Positions 34,151 through 43,053 of a DNA stretch of 64,000 bases are shown here, in pieces; position 1 is the first letter of the stretch, and every line of letters begins with the position of its first letter. The DNA comes from Cupriavidus sp. WGlv3 (GTDB lineage Bacteria > Pseudomonadota > Gammaproteobacteria > Burkholderiales > Burkholderiaceae), in contig NZ_JALHRX010000018.1 in NCBI RefSeq assembly GCF_023952475.1, positions 48,422-112,421 of the forward strand, in the 5' to 3' direction. The notes beneath the pieces are model-generated. The model saw only the letters and a program-made list of their open reading frames with translations, was not told the DNA's origin and did no database searches. A program made the position numbers and the translations under genes.

Positions 34151-34885
34151 ATGTCTGATCGAGAAGTGGAACGGGGTTCGGGCGTCGCGGTGTGGCGCCA
34201 GATTGGCGAGGCGCTGGCGGACGACATCCGCAAGAAACTGTACCTGCCGGGCGAGCAATTGCCGCCGGAGCCTGAGCTCGCCAACCGCTTCGCCGTGAAC
34301 CGCCACACCATCCGCCGCGCCATGGGCGAGCTGGAGCTGAGCGGGCTGGTGCGCATCGAGCAGGGCCGCGGCACCTTCGTGCAGGAGCACGCGATCGACT
34401 ACGCCATCGGGCGCCGCACACGCTTCTCGCAAAACCTGGCGGCGCAGGGCGTGCGCGGCCATACCGAAGTCATCGCCAGCCAGGTGGTGCGCGCGCCGGA
34501 CGTCGCGAAGCAACTGGGGCTGGCGCGCACCGCCGAGCTGCTGCATGCGCAGATGATCGGCAAGGCCGAGGACCGCACCATCGACGTGGCCGAGCACTAC
34601 TTCGACCTCAAGCGCTTTCCCGGCATCGACGAGGCGCTGCGCGCCAAGCAATCCGTATCGCGCGCGCTGGCCCATTACGGCATTGCCGATTACACCCGCA
34701 AGTGGTCGCGCATTACCGCGGCGATGCCGAGCGCGCCGGTGGCGCGGATGCTGAATCAGCCCAAGACGCGCCCGGTGCTGCAGGTCGAGGCGCTGAACGT
34801 CGATATCGACGGCAACCCGGTGCAGTACAGCGTGGTGCGCTTCGCCGGCGACTGGGTGCAGCTGACGGTGTCCGACCATGACTGA
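34151..34885 (+). CDS. phnF: PhnF, GntR/HutC-family phosphonate operon regulator
   Basis: 244 residues. The GntR winged HTH is VWRQIGEALADDIRKKLYLPGEQLPPEPELANRFAVNRHTIRRAMGELE; a UTRA effector domain follows (TRFSQNLAAQGVRGHTEV...). ATG 34151 has AGAGGA upstream; starts at 34127-34130 are possible. It is divergent from phnG and probably represses phnGHIJKLM through the GTATAGAC site until a phosphonate or pathway intermediate is present. Confidence 0.92.
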   Translation: MSDREVERGSGVAVWRQIGEALADDIRKKLYLPGEQLPPEPELANRFAVNRHTIRRAMGELELSGLVRIEQGRGTFVQEHAIDYAIGRRTRFSQNLAAQGVRGHTEVIASQVVRAPDVAKQLGLARTAELLHAQMIGKAEDRTIDVAEHYFDLKRFPGIDEALRAKQSVSRALAHYGIADYTRKWSRITAAMPSAPVARMLNQPKTRPVLQVEALNVDIDGNPVQYSVVRFAGDWVQLTVSDHD

Positions 34886-35011
34886 GGCGCCCGCGCGGAA
34901 TTGGTCTAGACATCCGGCTGTCATCTGCCTGCGCTACTGTCTGCGGTCAACCCCACCAAACCGGGGCAGTCTGCGCCTGCGCGCGCGTGACGCCGCTGGT
35001 AACCTTGCCGC

Positions 35012-35737
35012 ATGACTCAAGCCGCGTACCGCTACGCCATCTACCTGTCGCCATCCGGCCCCCTCGCCACCTTCGGCAATCATTGGCTGGGGCGCGACGC
35101 CGACACCGGCGCCATGCTGCCTCCGCCCGGCGACATGCCCGCCGCGCCGGCGGAGTGGGTCAGCGCGCCGGCCCACTACGGCCTGCATGCCACCCTGAAG
35201 CCGCCGTTCCGGCTTGCCGACGGCGCCAACGGGGCGATGGTCGATGCCGCCGCGCGGGACCTTGCGCGCCGGCAAACGCCGTTCGACGCACCGCTGGCGT
35301 TGCGCGCGCTCCGGGGTTTTGTCGCGTGGACGCTTGCCGATGGCGGCTCGCCGCCGATGCAGGCGCTGGCCGACGCCTGCGTGCTGGCCTTCGATCCCTT
35401 GCGCGCGCCGCCGTCGGCACAGGAACTGGCCAGGCGCGTGCCGGACCGGCTGAGCGCCGAAGAGCGCCGCATGCTCGACGCATGGGGCTACCCGTATGTG
35501 TTCGGCACCTTCGTGTTCCATATCACGCTGACCGGCATGCTCGATGCCGCCAGCCAGCGCGCCGCGATCGCGCAGCTCGCAGCGGCCAGCGGCAAGCTGC
35601 TGCAAGCGCCGTTGCATGTGGACCGCATCAGCGTGTTCGTGCAGCCGGCCCGGGGCGAGGACTTTGTGGTCGCCCGCCACTACGGCTTCGACGGCAGCAC
35701 CGCGGACGGCGCCGGCGCGGCGTATCTGGGCGCATGA
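35012..35737 (+). CDS. DUF1045 2H-phosphoesterase of phosphonate operons
   Basis: 241 residues of the two-histidine phosphoesterase fold. Both catalytic motifs are intact: His59-Ala-Thr61 (HYGLHATLKPPF) and His170-Ile-Thr172 (FVFHITLTG). This family is annotated only as a putative phosphonate metabolism protein. 2H enzymes open cyclic phosphates, and PhnJ produces a ribosyl 1,2-cyclic phosphate normally opened by PhnP. No phnP gene lies in the window, so this protein is the best candidate for that step. It overlaps phnN by ATGA. Confidence 0.85.
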   Translation: MTQAAYRYAIYLSPSGPLATFGNHWLGRDADTGAMLPPPGDMPAAPAEWVSAPAHYGLHATLKPPFRLADGANGAMVDAAARDLARRQTPFDAPLALRALRGFVAWTLADGGSPPMQALADACVLAFDPLRAPPSAQELARRVPDRLSAEERRMLDAWGYPYVFGTFVFHITLTGMLDAASQRAAIAQLAAASGKLLQAPLHVDRISVFVQPARGEDFVVARHYGFDGSTADGAGAAYLGA

Positions 35738-36324
35738 GCGCGGCAAACGTGGCCGACGGACACGGCCTGTTCTACCTGATGGGCCCGTCCGGCAGCGGCA
35801 AGGACTCGCTGCTGCGCGCGCTGCGCGAGCGCCTGAGCGCGGATCACCGCATCGTCATCGCGCATCGCTACATCACGCGCGCCGCTGACGCCAACGAGGC
35901 CTCGGTGGCGCTGACGCCCGAGGAATTCCAGCGCCGCCGCGCGCTGGGCTGCCTGGCGCTGGACTGGCATAGCCACGGCCTGCACTACGGCATCGGCATC
36001 GAGATCGAGCAGTGGCTGGCGCGCGGCCTGACGGTCATCGTCAACGGCTCGCGCGAGTACTTGCCGGAGGCGGTGGCACGCTACCCGAAGCTATGCGCGG
36101 TGCATGTACGGGTGCGGCCGGAAGTGCTGGCCGCGCGCCTGCGCCAGCGCGGACGCGAGGCGGAAGACGCGATTGCAAAACGGCTGGCCCGCGCGCGGCA
36201 GGCATTCGCCGTGCCGCCAGGATGCCGGCTGGTCGAGATCGACAATAGCGGTGGGCTGGATACCGCGGTGGCGGCCCTGGCGCAACTGGTGGGCGCTGCA
36301 CCTCCAGCGGCGCGGCGGGCCTGA
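35734..36324 (+). CDS. phnN: PhnN, ribose 1,5-bisphosphate phosphokinase
   Basis: 196 residues. It phosphorylates ribose 1,5-bisphosphate to PRPP, the last step of the C-P lyase route. The P-loop is LMGPSGSGKDS; the guanylate-kinase-like fold includes HRYITRAADANEASVALTPEEFQ and LDWHSHGLHYGIG. The start ATGA overlaps the 2H-phosphoesterase stop, which links the two consecutive steps in one transcript. Convergent with the GNAT gene, 2 bp apart. Confidence 0.94.
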   Translation: MSAANVADGHGLFYLMGPSGSGKDSLLRALRERLSADHRIVIAHRYITRAADANEASVALTPEEFQRRRALGCLALDWHSHGLHYGIGIEIEQWLARGLTVIVNGSREYLPEAVARYPKLCAVHVRVRPEVLAARLRQRGREAEDAIAKRLARARQAFAVPPGCRLVEIDNSGGLDTAVAALAQLVGAAPPAARRA

Positions 36325-36326
36325 GT

Positions 36327-36788
36327 TCAGAGCCCGATGCTGAAGCTGATGCCATGCTCGGTAAAACCGAGCTGGCGATAGAACTGGTGGGCGCGCAGGC
36401 GTCGCGCATTGGATGACAGCGCCAGCTTGGCCGCGCCGGCCTCGCGCGCCAGCCGCATCGCCTCGCGCATCATTGCCTTGCCGATGCCCATGCCGCGCGC
36501 GGCCGGCGCCACCACCACGGCCTCGACGATCGCCTCGGGGCGCCCGTCGTGGACCATCACCGGGAACACCAGCAGGCTGAAGGTGCCGAGCGGCACCTCA
36601 TCCGCGCCCACCATCATGTAGCAACGGTAGTCCGGATAGCGGCGCATGGTGGCATAGCGCTCGCGGATGGTGGCGAGCGGTAGCGGCGCCTCGCCGTCCA
36701 TCGCGGCGAGCAGCGCGGACAGGTGCAGCAACTCCGCGTCGGAGCCGCGCACTTCGCGCAGGGCCAGCGAGGCTTCGGTGGTCGGCAT
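36327..36788 (-). CDS. GNAT acetyltransferase in the phn cluster, PhnO-like position
   Basis: 153 residues. The acetyl-CoA loop is VVVAPAARGMGIGKAMM, with the family tail RAHQFYRQLGFTEHGISF. It begins 5 bp after phnE and so shares the phnCDE transcript. PhnO acetylates aminoalkylphosphonates in enterobacteria; location and size make that role plausible, but the sequence does not separate it from general GNATs. Confidence 0.85.
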   Translation of the reverse strand: MPTTEASLALREVRGSDAELLHLSALLAAMDGEAPLPLATIRERYATMRRYPDYRCYMMVGADEVPLGTFSLLVFPVMVHDGRPEAIVEAVVVAPAARGMGIGKAMMREAMRLAREAGAAKLALSSNARRLRAHQFYRQLGFTEHGISFSIGL

Positions 36789-36793
36789 GGCGT

Positions 36794-37606
36794 TCAGACC
36801 AGGACCTTGCGGATCTGGGCCGACAGGATGTCGATGGCCGAGACGAACACGATGATGATGATCATCACCGCGCAGGTCTGCCCGTACTGGAAGCTGCGGA
36901 TGATTTCCCACAGCACGGTGCCGATGCCGCCGGCGCCGACGATGCCCACCACCGACGCCGAGCGCACGTTGGACTCGAAGCGGTACAGCGCGAACGACAG
37001 CCACAGCGGCAGCACCTGCGGAATCACGCCGTAGACGATTTCCTCGACCGGGCCGGCGCCGGTGGCGCGCACGCCTTCGACCGGGCGCGGGTCGATGGCT
37101 TCGACCGCTTCGGCAAACAGCTTGGCCAGCACGCCGGTGGTGTGGATCCAGATCGCCAGCACGCCGGCGAACGGGCCCAGCCCCACGGCGACGATAAACA
37201 GCATGGCGAACACCATTTCATTGATGGCGCGGCACGCGTCCATGATGCGGCGCGCGGGCTGGTAGACCCAGGCCGGCACGATGTTGGCCGAGCACAGCAG
37301 CCCCAGCGGCACCGCCATCACCACGGCCAGTGCTGTGCCCCATAGCGCGATCTGCACCGTGACCAGCATCTCGTCCAGGTAGTGACGCCAGTCGCGAAAA
37401 TCGGGCGGGAAGAAATCGGCCGCAAACCTGGCCATGTTGTCGGAATCGCGCAGCAGGTCGAGCGGACGCATGTCGGCGCCTTGCCACGACAGGCCGAGCA
37501 GGGCCAGCAGCACCGCCCAGGTCAGCGGTACGGCAAGGGGCGTGCGCGGCGGGCGCACGTTGCTTCGGGGCGTGGGAGGCAGGCCAGGCGTGGCGGTGAC
37601 GGTCAT
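36794..37606 (-). CDS. phnE: PhnE, phosphonate ABC transporter permease
   Basis: 270 residues with about six TM helices. The permease coupling loop is AIDPRPVEGVRATGAGPVEEIVYGVIPQVLPLWLSFALYRFE. It works with PhnC and PhnD to import phosphonates. A Thr/Pro-rich start precedes TM1. It is separated from phnD by 99 bp that holds a strong hairpin, which may lower its expression relative to the binding protein. Confidence 0.94.
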   Translation of the reverse strand: MTVTATPGLPPTPRSNVRPPRTPLAVPLTWAVLLALLGLSWQGADMRPLDLLRDSDNMARFAADFFPPDFRDWRHYLDEMLVTVQIALWGTALAVVMAVPLGLLCSANIVPAWVYQPARRIMDACRAINEMVFAMLFIVAVGLGPFAGVLAIWIHTTGVLAKLFAEAVEAIDPRPVEGVRATGAGPVEEIVYGVIPQVLPLWLSFALYRFESNVRSASVVGIVGAGGIGTVLWEIIRSFQYGQTCAVMIIIIVFVSAIDILSAQIRKVLV

Positions 37607-37643
37607 GGAGCGGTCCGGATACAGCGGGGAATGAAGTCGATGC

Positions 37644-37673
37644 GAGGCGGGCGGCGATACGGCCGCCCGCCTC
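37644..37673 (-). repeat. intercistronic hairpin between phnD and phnE
   Basis: GAGGCGGGCGGC and GCCGCCCGCCTC form a perfect 12-bp GC stem with a 6-nt loop and no T-run. Such structures after binding-protein genes protect the upstream mRNA or partly stop transcription, giving more PhnD than PhnE. Confidence 0.8.
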
Positions 37674-37705
37674 GGTAATACAGGGTGCGGTGTGGGCAGC
37701 AGGCC

Positions 37706-38707
37706 TTACTGCGTGCTGGTGGCGCTGCCCGCGGCCTTGTCCAGTTCCGCCAGGCGCCGGCTCACGTCGGACAGGCGCTTCTCCTTGTCGGCGGCGGCCA
37801 GCGTCGTGTCCGATTCGATCTTGGCCTTTTCGCGCGCCAGTTCGATCTGGCGGATCGGCACCAGCTGGGCATCGTTCGAGGCGCGGAAGCCCTGGTAGGT
37901 CAAGCTTGCCAGCACCTGCTTTTCGCGCGCCGCGTCGGTGCCCTTGCCGTAGTTGACGAAGAAGGCCTGGATCTTCTTCTTCAGTTCGGGCGCGAGGTCC
38001 TTGCGGTAGACCATCGGGTCGGCCGGGATCAGCGGCGACTTCCACAGCACGCGCACCTGGTCATAGGCGTTCTTGCCCGTGTTGATGCGGTAGCGCTCCA
38101 TGTTCTCGGTGTTGTTGACGGCCACGTCGACCTGCTTGTTCAGCACCGACAGCAGGTTGGTTTCATGGTTGCCGATGCGCACGGCCTTGAACAGCGTCTT
38201 CGGCTCGACCTTGTTGGCGCTCCACAGGTAGAAGCCCGGCACCGCCGTGCCCGAGGTGGAGTTGGGGTCGCCGGCGCCGTAGGTCAGGTCCTTGCCGCGC
38301 TTGATCACGTCTTCGACACTCTTCAGGTCGCTGTCCTTGTTCACCACCAGCACCGACCAGTAGCCCGGATTGCCGTCCTTGTCGATCACCGACGCAAAGA
38401 CCTCGCCGCTGGCGCGGTCCACCGCTTCCATGGCCGACTTGTTGCCAAACCAGGCGATCTGCACCTTGTTGAAGCGCATGCCTTCGATGATGCCGGCATA
38501 GTCGGAGGCGAAGAACGGCTTGACCGGCACGCCCAGGGTCTTGCTCAGGTCGTCGATCAGCGGCTGCCAGGCGGTCTTCAGGTTCGACGACGACTCGGTC
38601 GAGATAAAGCCGATGTTCAGGCTCCTGGCGTCCTGGGCAAAGGCGGGCAGGGCGGGGAGGGCAATCGCGGCCGAGGCCGCGACGGCGATGAAGGTTCTGC
38701 GAAGCAT
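37706..38707 (-). CDS. phnD: PhnD, periplasmic phosphonate-binding protein
   Basis: 333 residues. Signal peptide MLRRTFIAVAASAAIALPALPAFA, then the PhnD core: LNIGFISTESSSNLKTAWQPL, PFFASDYAGIIEGMRF, ADKWG-free ligand region DPNSTSGTAVPGFYLW, and WKSPLIPADPMVYRKDL. The C-terminus has an extra charged helix (RQIELAREKAKIES...) often seen in Burkholderiales PhnD. It captures phosphonates for PhnCE. Middle gene of the PHO-boxed phnCDE operon. Confidence 0.95.
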   Translation of the reverse strand: MLRRTFIAVAASAAIALPALPAFAQDARSLNIGFISTESSSNLKTAWQPLIDDLSKTLGVPVKPFFASDYAGIIEGMRFNKVQIAWFGNKSAMEAVDRASGEVFASVIDKDGNPGYWSVLVVNKDSDLKSVEDVIKRGKDLTYGAGDPNSTSGTAVPGFYLWSANKVEPKTLFKAVRIGNHETNLLSVLNKQVDVAVNNTENMERYRINTGKNAYDQVRVLWKSPLIPADPMVYRKDLAPELKKKIQAFFVNYGKGTDAAREKQVLASLTYQGFRASNDAQLVPIRQIELAREKAKIESDTTLAAADKEKRLSDVSRRLAELDKAAGSATSTQ

Positions 38708-38756
38708 GGGCAACTCCGGTGGAAAGCGGTTTGGGGAATTGGTCGGCGCCAACCGC

Positions 38757-39611
38757 TCAGGCGGCCGCCAGGTTCATCGTGACCAGCGCCGGGGCCGGCA
38801 TGGGCGCGGCGCCTTCGTCGTCTTCAGGCGCGGCATCGCGCAGCAGTTCGCCCGCTTCGGTGCCGTAGAGATCGCGCAGCATGGCCGGCGTCAGCGCGGC
38901 CGAAGGGCCGTCATAGACCACCTTGCCGTGGCGCAGCGCGACCACGCGCGGGCAGTAGCGCATGGCCACGTCCACCTGGTGCAGCGACACCACCACCGCC
39001 ACCTTGCGGGTGCGGTTGATCTGCCTGAGCAGCGACATCACGCGGCGCGAGGATTCCGGATCGAGCGAGGCGATCGGCTCGTCGGCCAGGATCACGCTGG
39101 CGTTTTGCACCAGCGTGCGCGCAATCGCGGCGCGCTGCTGCTGGCCGCCCGACAGCGTCGAGGCCCGCTGAAAGGCATAGTCGTCTATACCAACTTGCGC
39201 AAGCGCATCGAGCCCGCGGCGGATCTCATCCGCCCTGAACCAACGCAGCAAGCCGCGCCACTTCGGTACGCGCGCCAGCATGCCAACCAGCACATTGGTG
39301 ATCACCGGCAGGCGTCCCACCAGGTTGAACTGCTGGAACACGAATCCGATCTCGCGCCGCACCTGGCGTACGTTGCCGGCCAGCCGGCCGTTGCGCTGCA
39401 CGTGGCGGCCGTTGACCAGGATCTCGCCGGCGCCGGCGTCGCCGGTGACGAAGCCGGCGACGTGGCGCAGCAGCGTAGACTTGCCGGATCCGGACGCGCC
39501 CAGCAGCGCGACCATCTCGCCCCGTGCGATCTGCAGCGTGACATCGTCAAGCGCCTTGCGGTCCGCCCGGAACGATTTGCTCAAGCCGCGGACTTCAATC
39601 GCGTGCGTCAT
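38757..39611 (-). CDS. phnC: PhnC, phosphonate ABC transporter ATPase
   Basis: 284 residues. Walker A is GASGSGKST, the Q-loop FVFQQFNLVGRLPVITNVLVG, the signature LSGGQQQRAAIARTL, and Walker B VILADEPIASLDPES. The start at MTHAIEVRGL is followed by a normal ABC fold; the C-terminus carries a short acidic and Ala/Pro-rich tail. First gene of phnCDE-GNAT, downstream of a strong PHO box. Confidence 0.95.
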   Translation of the reverse strand: MTHAIEVRGLSKSFRADRKALDDVTLQIARGEMVALLGASGSGKSTLLRHVAGFVTGDAGAGEILVNGRHVQRNGRLAGNVRQVRREIGFVFQQFNLVGRLPVITNVLVGMLARVPKWRGLLRWFRADEIRRGLDALAQVGIDDYAFQRASTLSGGQQQRAAIARTLVQNASVILADEPIASLDPESSRRVMSLLRQINRTRKVAVVVSLHQVDVAMRYCPRVVALRHGKVVYDGPSAALTPAMLRDLYGTEAGELLRDAAPEDDEGAAPMPAPALVTMNLAAA

Positions 39612-39657
39612 GTCGACTCCCCTGACTTGAATGACCTGCGCATTCTGGCGGGGGTGG

Positions 39658-39675
39658 ATGACAGAACGATGACTG
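39658..39675 (-). promoter_or_regulatory. PHO box upstream of phnC
   Basis: Minus strand CAGTCAT, CGTT, CTGTCAT: 13 of 14 positions match two CTGTCAT repeats 4 bp apart. It lies 47 bp before the phnC ATG. It predicts PhoB activation of phosphonate import. The same gap faces the divergent beta-lactamase gene. Confidence 0.8.
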
Positions 39676-39802
39676 GCGGAGCGATCCGGAACGGTCATCG
39701 GACACTGGTTTGTGCGGGCGAGGTCGGGGAACCGGTAAAGTCTCGTTTATTTCCCGTGCCCGCCGCGCTGTTTGCCGGCGCGCCACGGTCAGCCGATTTG
39801 AT

Positions 39803-40993
39803 ATGAACAAGACTCTTCAAAAGGCGATGCAAGCCATTGCCGCCGCCGCGGCGCTGCTTTGCGGCGCCGGTGCCCATGCCGCCGAGCATGTCGATGCGGC
39901 CACGCTCAGGCGTATCGTCGACGCGGCGATCCAGCCGGTGATGCAGGCGCACGATGTGCCGGGCATGGCGGTGAGCGTCACGGCCGGCGGCAGGCAGTAC
40001 GACTTCCACTATGGCGTCGCCAAGGCAGGCGGCCGCAAGGTCGACGCCGATACGCTGTTCGAGATCGGCTCGGTCAGCAAGACCTTCACCGCGACGCTGG
40101 GCGCCTATGCGCAGGCCCGCGGCTACCTGTCGCTGACCGACAACGCGGCGAAATACCTGCCGCAACTCGCGGGCAGCAGCGTGGGCGCGACCAGCCTGCT
40201 GGACCTGGGTACGTATGCGGCCGGCGGGTTGCCGCTGCAGTTTCCGGAGGGCGTCACCGATACCGGCAAGATGGTCGACTATTTCCGCAACTGGCGTCCC
40301 CGGTACGCTCCTGGCACTCACCGGCAGTACTCGAATCCCAGCATCGGCCTGTTCGGCTACCTGGCCGCGCGCAGCATGGGGCAGCCGTTCGAGGCGCTGA
40401 TGGAACAGACGTTGTTCCCCGCGCTGGGGCTGCGCAGCACCTACATTACGGTGCCGAAGGCGCGCAGGAAGGACTATGCCTATGGCTACGCCAGGGACGG
40501 CAAGGCGGTCCGCGTCACCCCGGGCGTTCTGGACGCCGAAGCCTACGGCGTCAAGACCACGTCGGCCGACATGATGCGCTTCGTCTTGGCCAATATCGAC
40601 AGCAGCGGACTGGACGAGACCCTGCGGCGCGCGCTGGCCACCACCCGCACCGGGTACTTCAAGGTCGGCGAGATGGTCCAGGGGCTGGCGTGGGAAATGT
40701 ACGCGTGGCCGGCGCAGCGCGACAGCGTGCTGGCGGGCAGCTCGCAGCAGGTGGTGTTCGAGGCCAACCCGGTGGCGCGACTGGAGCCGCCGCAGGCGGC
40801 GCGCGGCGGCATGCTGGTCAACAAGACCGGCTCGACCAATGGCTTCGGCGCCTATGTCGCCTACGTGCCGTCGCAGCGCATCGGCATCGTGATGCTGGCG
40901 AACAAGAACTACCCGGTCGCGGAGCGGGTGAAGGCAGCGTTCAAGGTCCTGCATTATCTGGACGGACAGCCGGCTGGGGAGGGCAAGCCTTGA
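39803..40993 (+). CDS. class C (AmpC-type) beta-lactamase
   Basis: 396 residues. Signal peptide MNKTLQKAMQAIAAAAALLCGAGAHA directs it to the periplasm. Active-site motifs are complete: SVSK (nucleophile Ser in GSVSKTFTATL), YSN (HRQYSNPS) and KTGS (VNKTGSTNGFG). It should hydrolyse cephalosporins. No ampR is beside it, so expression may be constitutive or set elsewhere. Divergent from phnC. Confidence 0.92.
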   Translation: MNKTLQKAMQAIAAAAALLCGAGAHAAEHVDAATLRRIVDAAIQPVMQAHDVPGMAVSVTAGGRQYDFHYGVAKAGGRKVDADTLFEIGSVSKTFTATLGAYAQARGYLSLTDNAAKYLPQLAGSSVGATSLLDLGTYAAGGLPLQFPEGVTDTGKMVDYFRNWRPRYAPGTHRQYSNPSIGLFGYLAARSMGQPFEALMEQTLFPALGLRSTYITVPKARRKDYAYGYARDGKAVRVTPGVLDAEAYGVKTTSADMMRFVLANIDSSGLDETLRRALATTRTGYFKVGEMVQGLAWEMYAWPAQRDSVLAGSSQQVVFEANPVARLEPPQAARGGMLVNKTGSTNGFGAYVAYVPSQRIGIVMLANKNYPVAERVKAAFKVLHYLDGQPAGEGKP

Positions 40994-41129
40994 AGGGACG
41001 TTTTCAGTAGCGGCGAAGGCCCAGGAGAATTTTTCGTCAGTGACGGAATAGTTGGGGCGCCTCGCGTGTATACGCAGGAAACCATCCCGGTCCAGGCACA
41101 CCCTGGCCGGGCCAACCGGAGACCCTGCG

Positions 41130-41567
41130 ATGCAACGGAGATCCCCACGCCGTGGCGCCGGCACCGCGGTACGCGCCCTGGCGGCACTGTGCCTGTTGGC
41201 CGCAAGCGTGGCCGCGCCGGCCCAGGACGCGCACCAGCACCCGGGCCAGGCGGCGCCGCCGCCCTTCGTCGCCAGTACCGCCAAGCCCTATGCCGGCCTG
41301 ATCGATGACGCCATGGGCGTGATGCACCACGGCATGACGCAAGCCCCCACCAACGGCATCCCCGACCATGACTTCGTCGCCATGATGATCCCGCACCACC
41401 AGGGCGCGATCGACATGGCCAAGGCGCTGCTGCTGTACGGCAAGGATCCGGCGCTGCGCAACCTCGCGCAGGGCATCATCACCGAGCAGCAGAACGAGAT
41501 ACGGCTGATGCAGGCGTGGCTGCAGCGCCAGCAGGCCCAGCCGTCCCAGTCCACGCCGCCGCGTTGA
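41130..41567 (+). CDS. DUF305 exported protein
   Basis: 145 residues. Signal peptide ends near VAAPAQ-DAHQH. The DUF305 core MMIPHHQGAIDMAKALL and the preceding MHHGM give His/Met-rich potential metal sites in a ferritin-like bundle. Family members often sit in copper or redox-stress loci; no function is fixed. CGGAGA precedes ATG 41130. The YVTN propeller gene follows after 55 bp and may be co-transcribed. Confidence 0.88.
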   Translation: MQRRSPRRGAGTAVRALAALCLLAASVAAPAQDAHQHPGQAAPPPFVASTAKPYAGLIDDAMGVMHHGMTQAPTNGIPDHDFVAMMIPHHQGAIDMAKALLLYGKDPALRNLAQGIITEQQNEIRLMQAWLQRQQAQPSQSTPPR

Positions 41568-41622
41568 CCGGCCCATGCCTGTCGCGCGCCTCATGCCAAC
41601 CGCATCCAGCTCTCTTACCGCC

Positions 41623-43014
41623 ATGAAGAAGAACACGCTTGTCGCCCTCGCCATTTCCCTCGGCGCACCACTGGCCAGCGCCGCCCCGCAACCGCAGGAC
41701 CGCGTCTACACCGCGGACCAGAACAGCAACACCGTGTCGGTGATCGACCCCGCCGCCAACAAGCTGCTGGGCCAGATCCGGCTGGGCAATGCACGGCCCG
41801 ACGTGCTGTCACCGCTGTACAAGGGCGAACTCAACGTACACGGCCTGGGTTTTTCCCCGGACCACCGGACCCTGATCGCGATCTCCAATGGTTCCAACTC
41901 TGTCGCGTTCATCGATACCGCCACCAACCGGGTCAAGGGCATCGCCTATATCGGCCGCTCGCCGCACGAGGGCTTCTTTACCGCCGACGGCAAGGAGGTA
42001 TGGGTGGTGGTGCGCGGCGAGGACTACATCTCGGTCATCGATCCCGCCACGTTCCGCGAAACCCGCCGCATCCCGACCACGGCGGGACCGGGCATGGTGC
42101 TGTTCCACCCGGCGGGCAAGCTCGCTTTCGTCGTGTCCAGTTTCAATCCGGTGGTCGACGTGATCGACGTCAGGGCCCGCAAGGTGGTGAAGCGGCTGGA
42201 CGTGGCCAGCCCGTTCTCGCCGTTCCTGCAGTTCACGCCCGACTTCAAGGAAGTCTGGATGACGCACAAGGACGTGGGCAAGGTTACGCGCATCGATACC
42301 GAGAAGCTGGCGGTGAAGGGCGTGTTCGACACCGGTTTCATCACCAACCACCTGGCCTTCGCCCGCACTGCGCGCGGCACGTTCGCCTACGTCACGGTCG
42401 GTGGCGAGAACGTGGTGAAGGTGTTCACCACCGACGCCACCCCCACGCTGGTCGCAACCATTCCGGTCGGCGCGCTGCCGCATGGCATCTGGGCCGCCGA
42501 CGACGGCTCGCGCGTTTATGTCGGCCTGGAGAACGGCGACGCGGTGGACGTGATCGACACCGCGGATAACCGCGTCATCGCGCGCGTGCCGGTGGGCCAG
42601 GCGCCGCAGGCGCTGGTCTATGTCAGCAACGCGGTGCCAGGCGGCGCCGGCACCGGCAACCTGGTGCCGCGAGCGAACACCGAGCCGCTCAACGTTGGGC
42701 TCAAGCCGGTCCGCGGCGGCGACGCCAAAGGCTTTGTGGTAGCGCGCAACCTGGGCGTGGTCGACGCGCTCGAGGTCTCGCTGTTCAAGCTGAAGCCGGA
42801 AACCCAATACAGCGTCTATGTGGGCGGGCAGAAGACGCCGGTGGCAAGCTTCAGGACCAACCCGGCCGGCATGGCCAACGGCACCGCGATCGGGCCGCTG
42901 CGGGAGGTCGTGCCGACGCTGTCGCCGCAGACGCCATCACCGGTGCAACTGGTGGTGATGGAGGGCAGCGCGCCGCCGGACCCGGCCAGCGCGGTACTGG
43001 TCAGCGCGCCGTGA
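41623..43014 (+). CDS. exported YVTN-repeat beta-propeller protein
   Basis: 463 residues. The start at MKKNTLVALAISLGAPLASA gives a clean signal peptide; the ORF begins 48 bp earlier without one. Repeated blades are visible: RVYTADQNSNTVSVIDPAANKLLGQI, TLIAISNGSNSVAFIDTATNRVKG, VWVVVRGEDYISVIDPATF and VYVGLENGDAVDVIDTADNRVIARV. A C-terminal anti-sigma/anchor-like beta domain follows. It is a periplasmic scaffold or binding protein of unknown ligand, paired with DUF305 and facing another large envelope protein. Confidence 0.88.
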   Translation: MKKNTLVALAISLGAPLASAAPQPQDRVYTADQNSNTVSVIDPAANKLLGQIRLGNARPDVLSPLYKGELNVHGLGFSPDHRTLIAISNGSNSVAFIDTATNRVKGIAYIGRSPHEGFFTADGKEVWVVVRGEDYISVIDPATFRETRRIPTTAGPGMVLFHPAGKLAFVVSSFNPVVDVIDVRARKVVKRLDVASPFSPFLQFTPDFKEVWMTHKDVGKVTRIDTEKLAVKGVFDTGFITNHLAFARTARGTFAYVTVGGENVVKVFTTDATPTLVATIPVGALPHGIWAADDGSRVYVGLENGDAVDVIDTADNRVIARVPVGQAPQALVYVSNAVPGGAGTGNLVPRANTEPLNVGLKPVRGGDAKGFVVARNLGVVDALEVSLFKLKPETQYSVYVGGQKTPVASFRTNPAGMANGTAIGPLREVVPTLSPQTPSPVQLVVMEGSAPPDPASAVLVSAP

Positions 43015-43053
43015 GCGCGGTCACAAGCCGCGGAGCAGCACGGGGCAGGGCGC

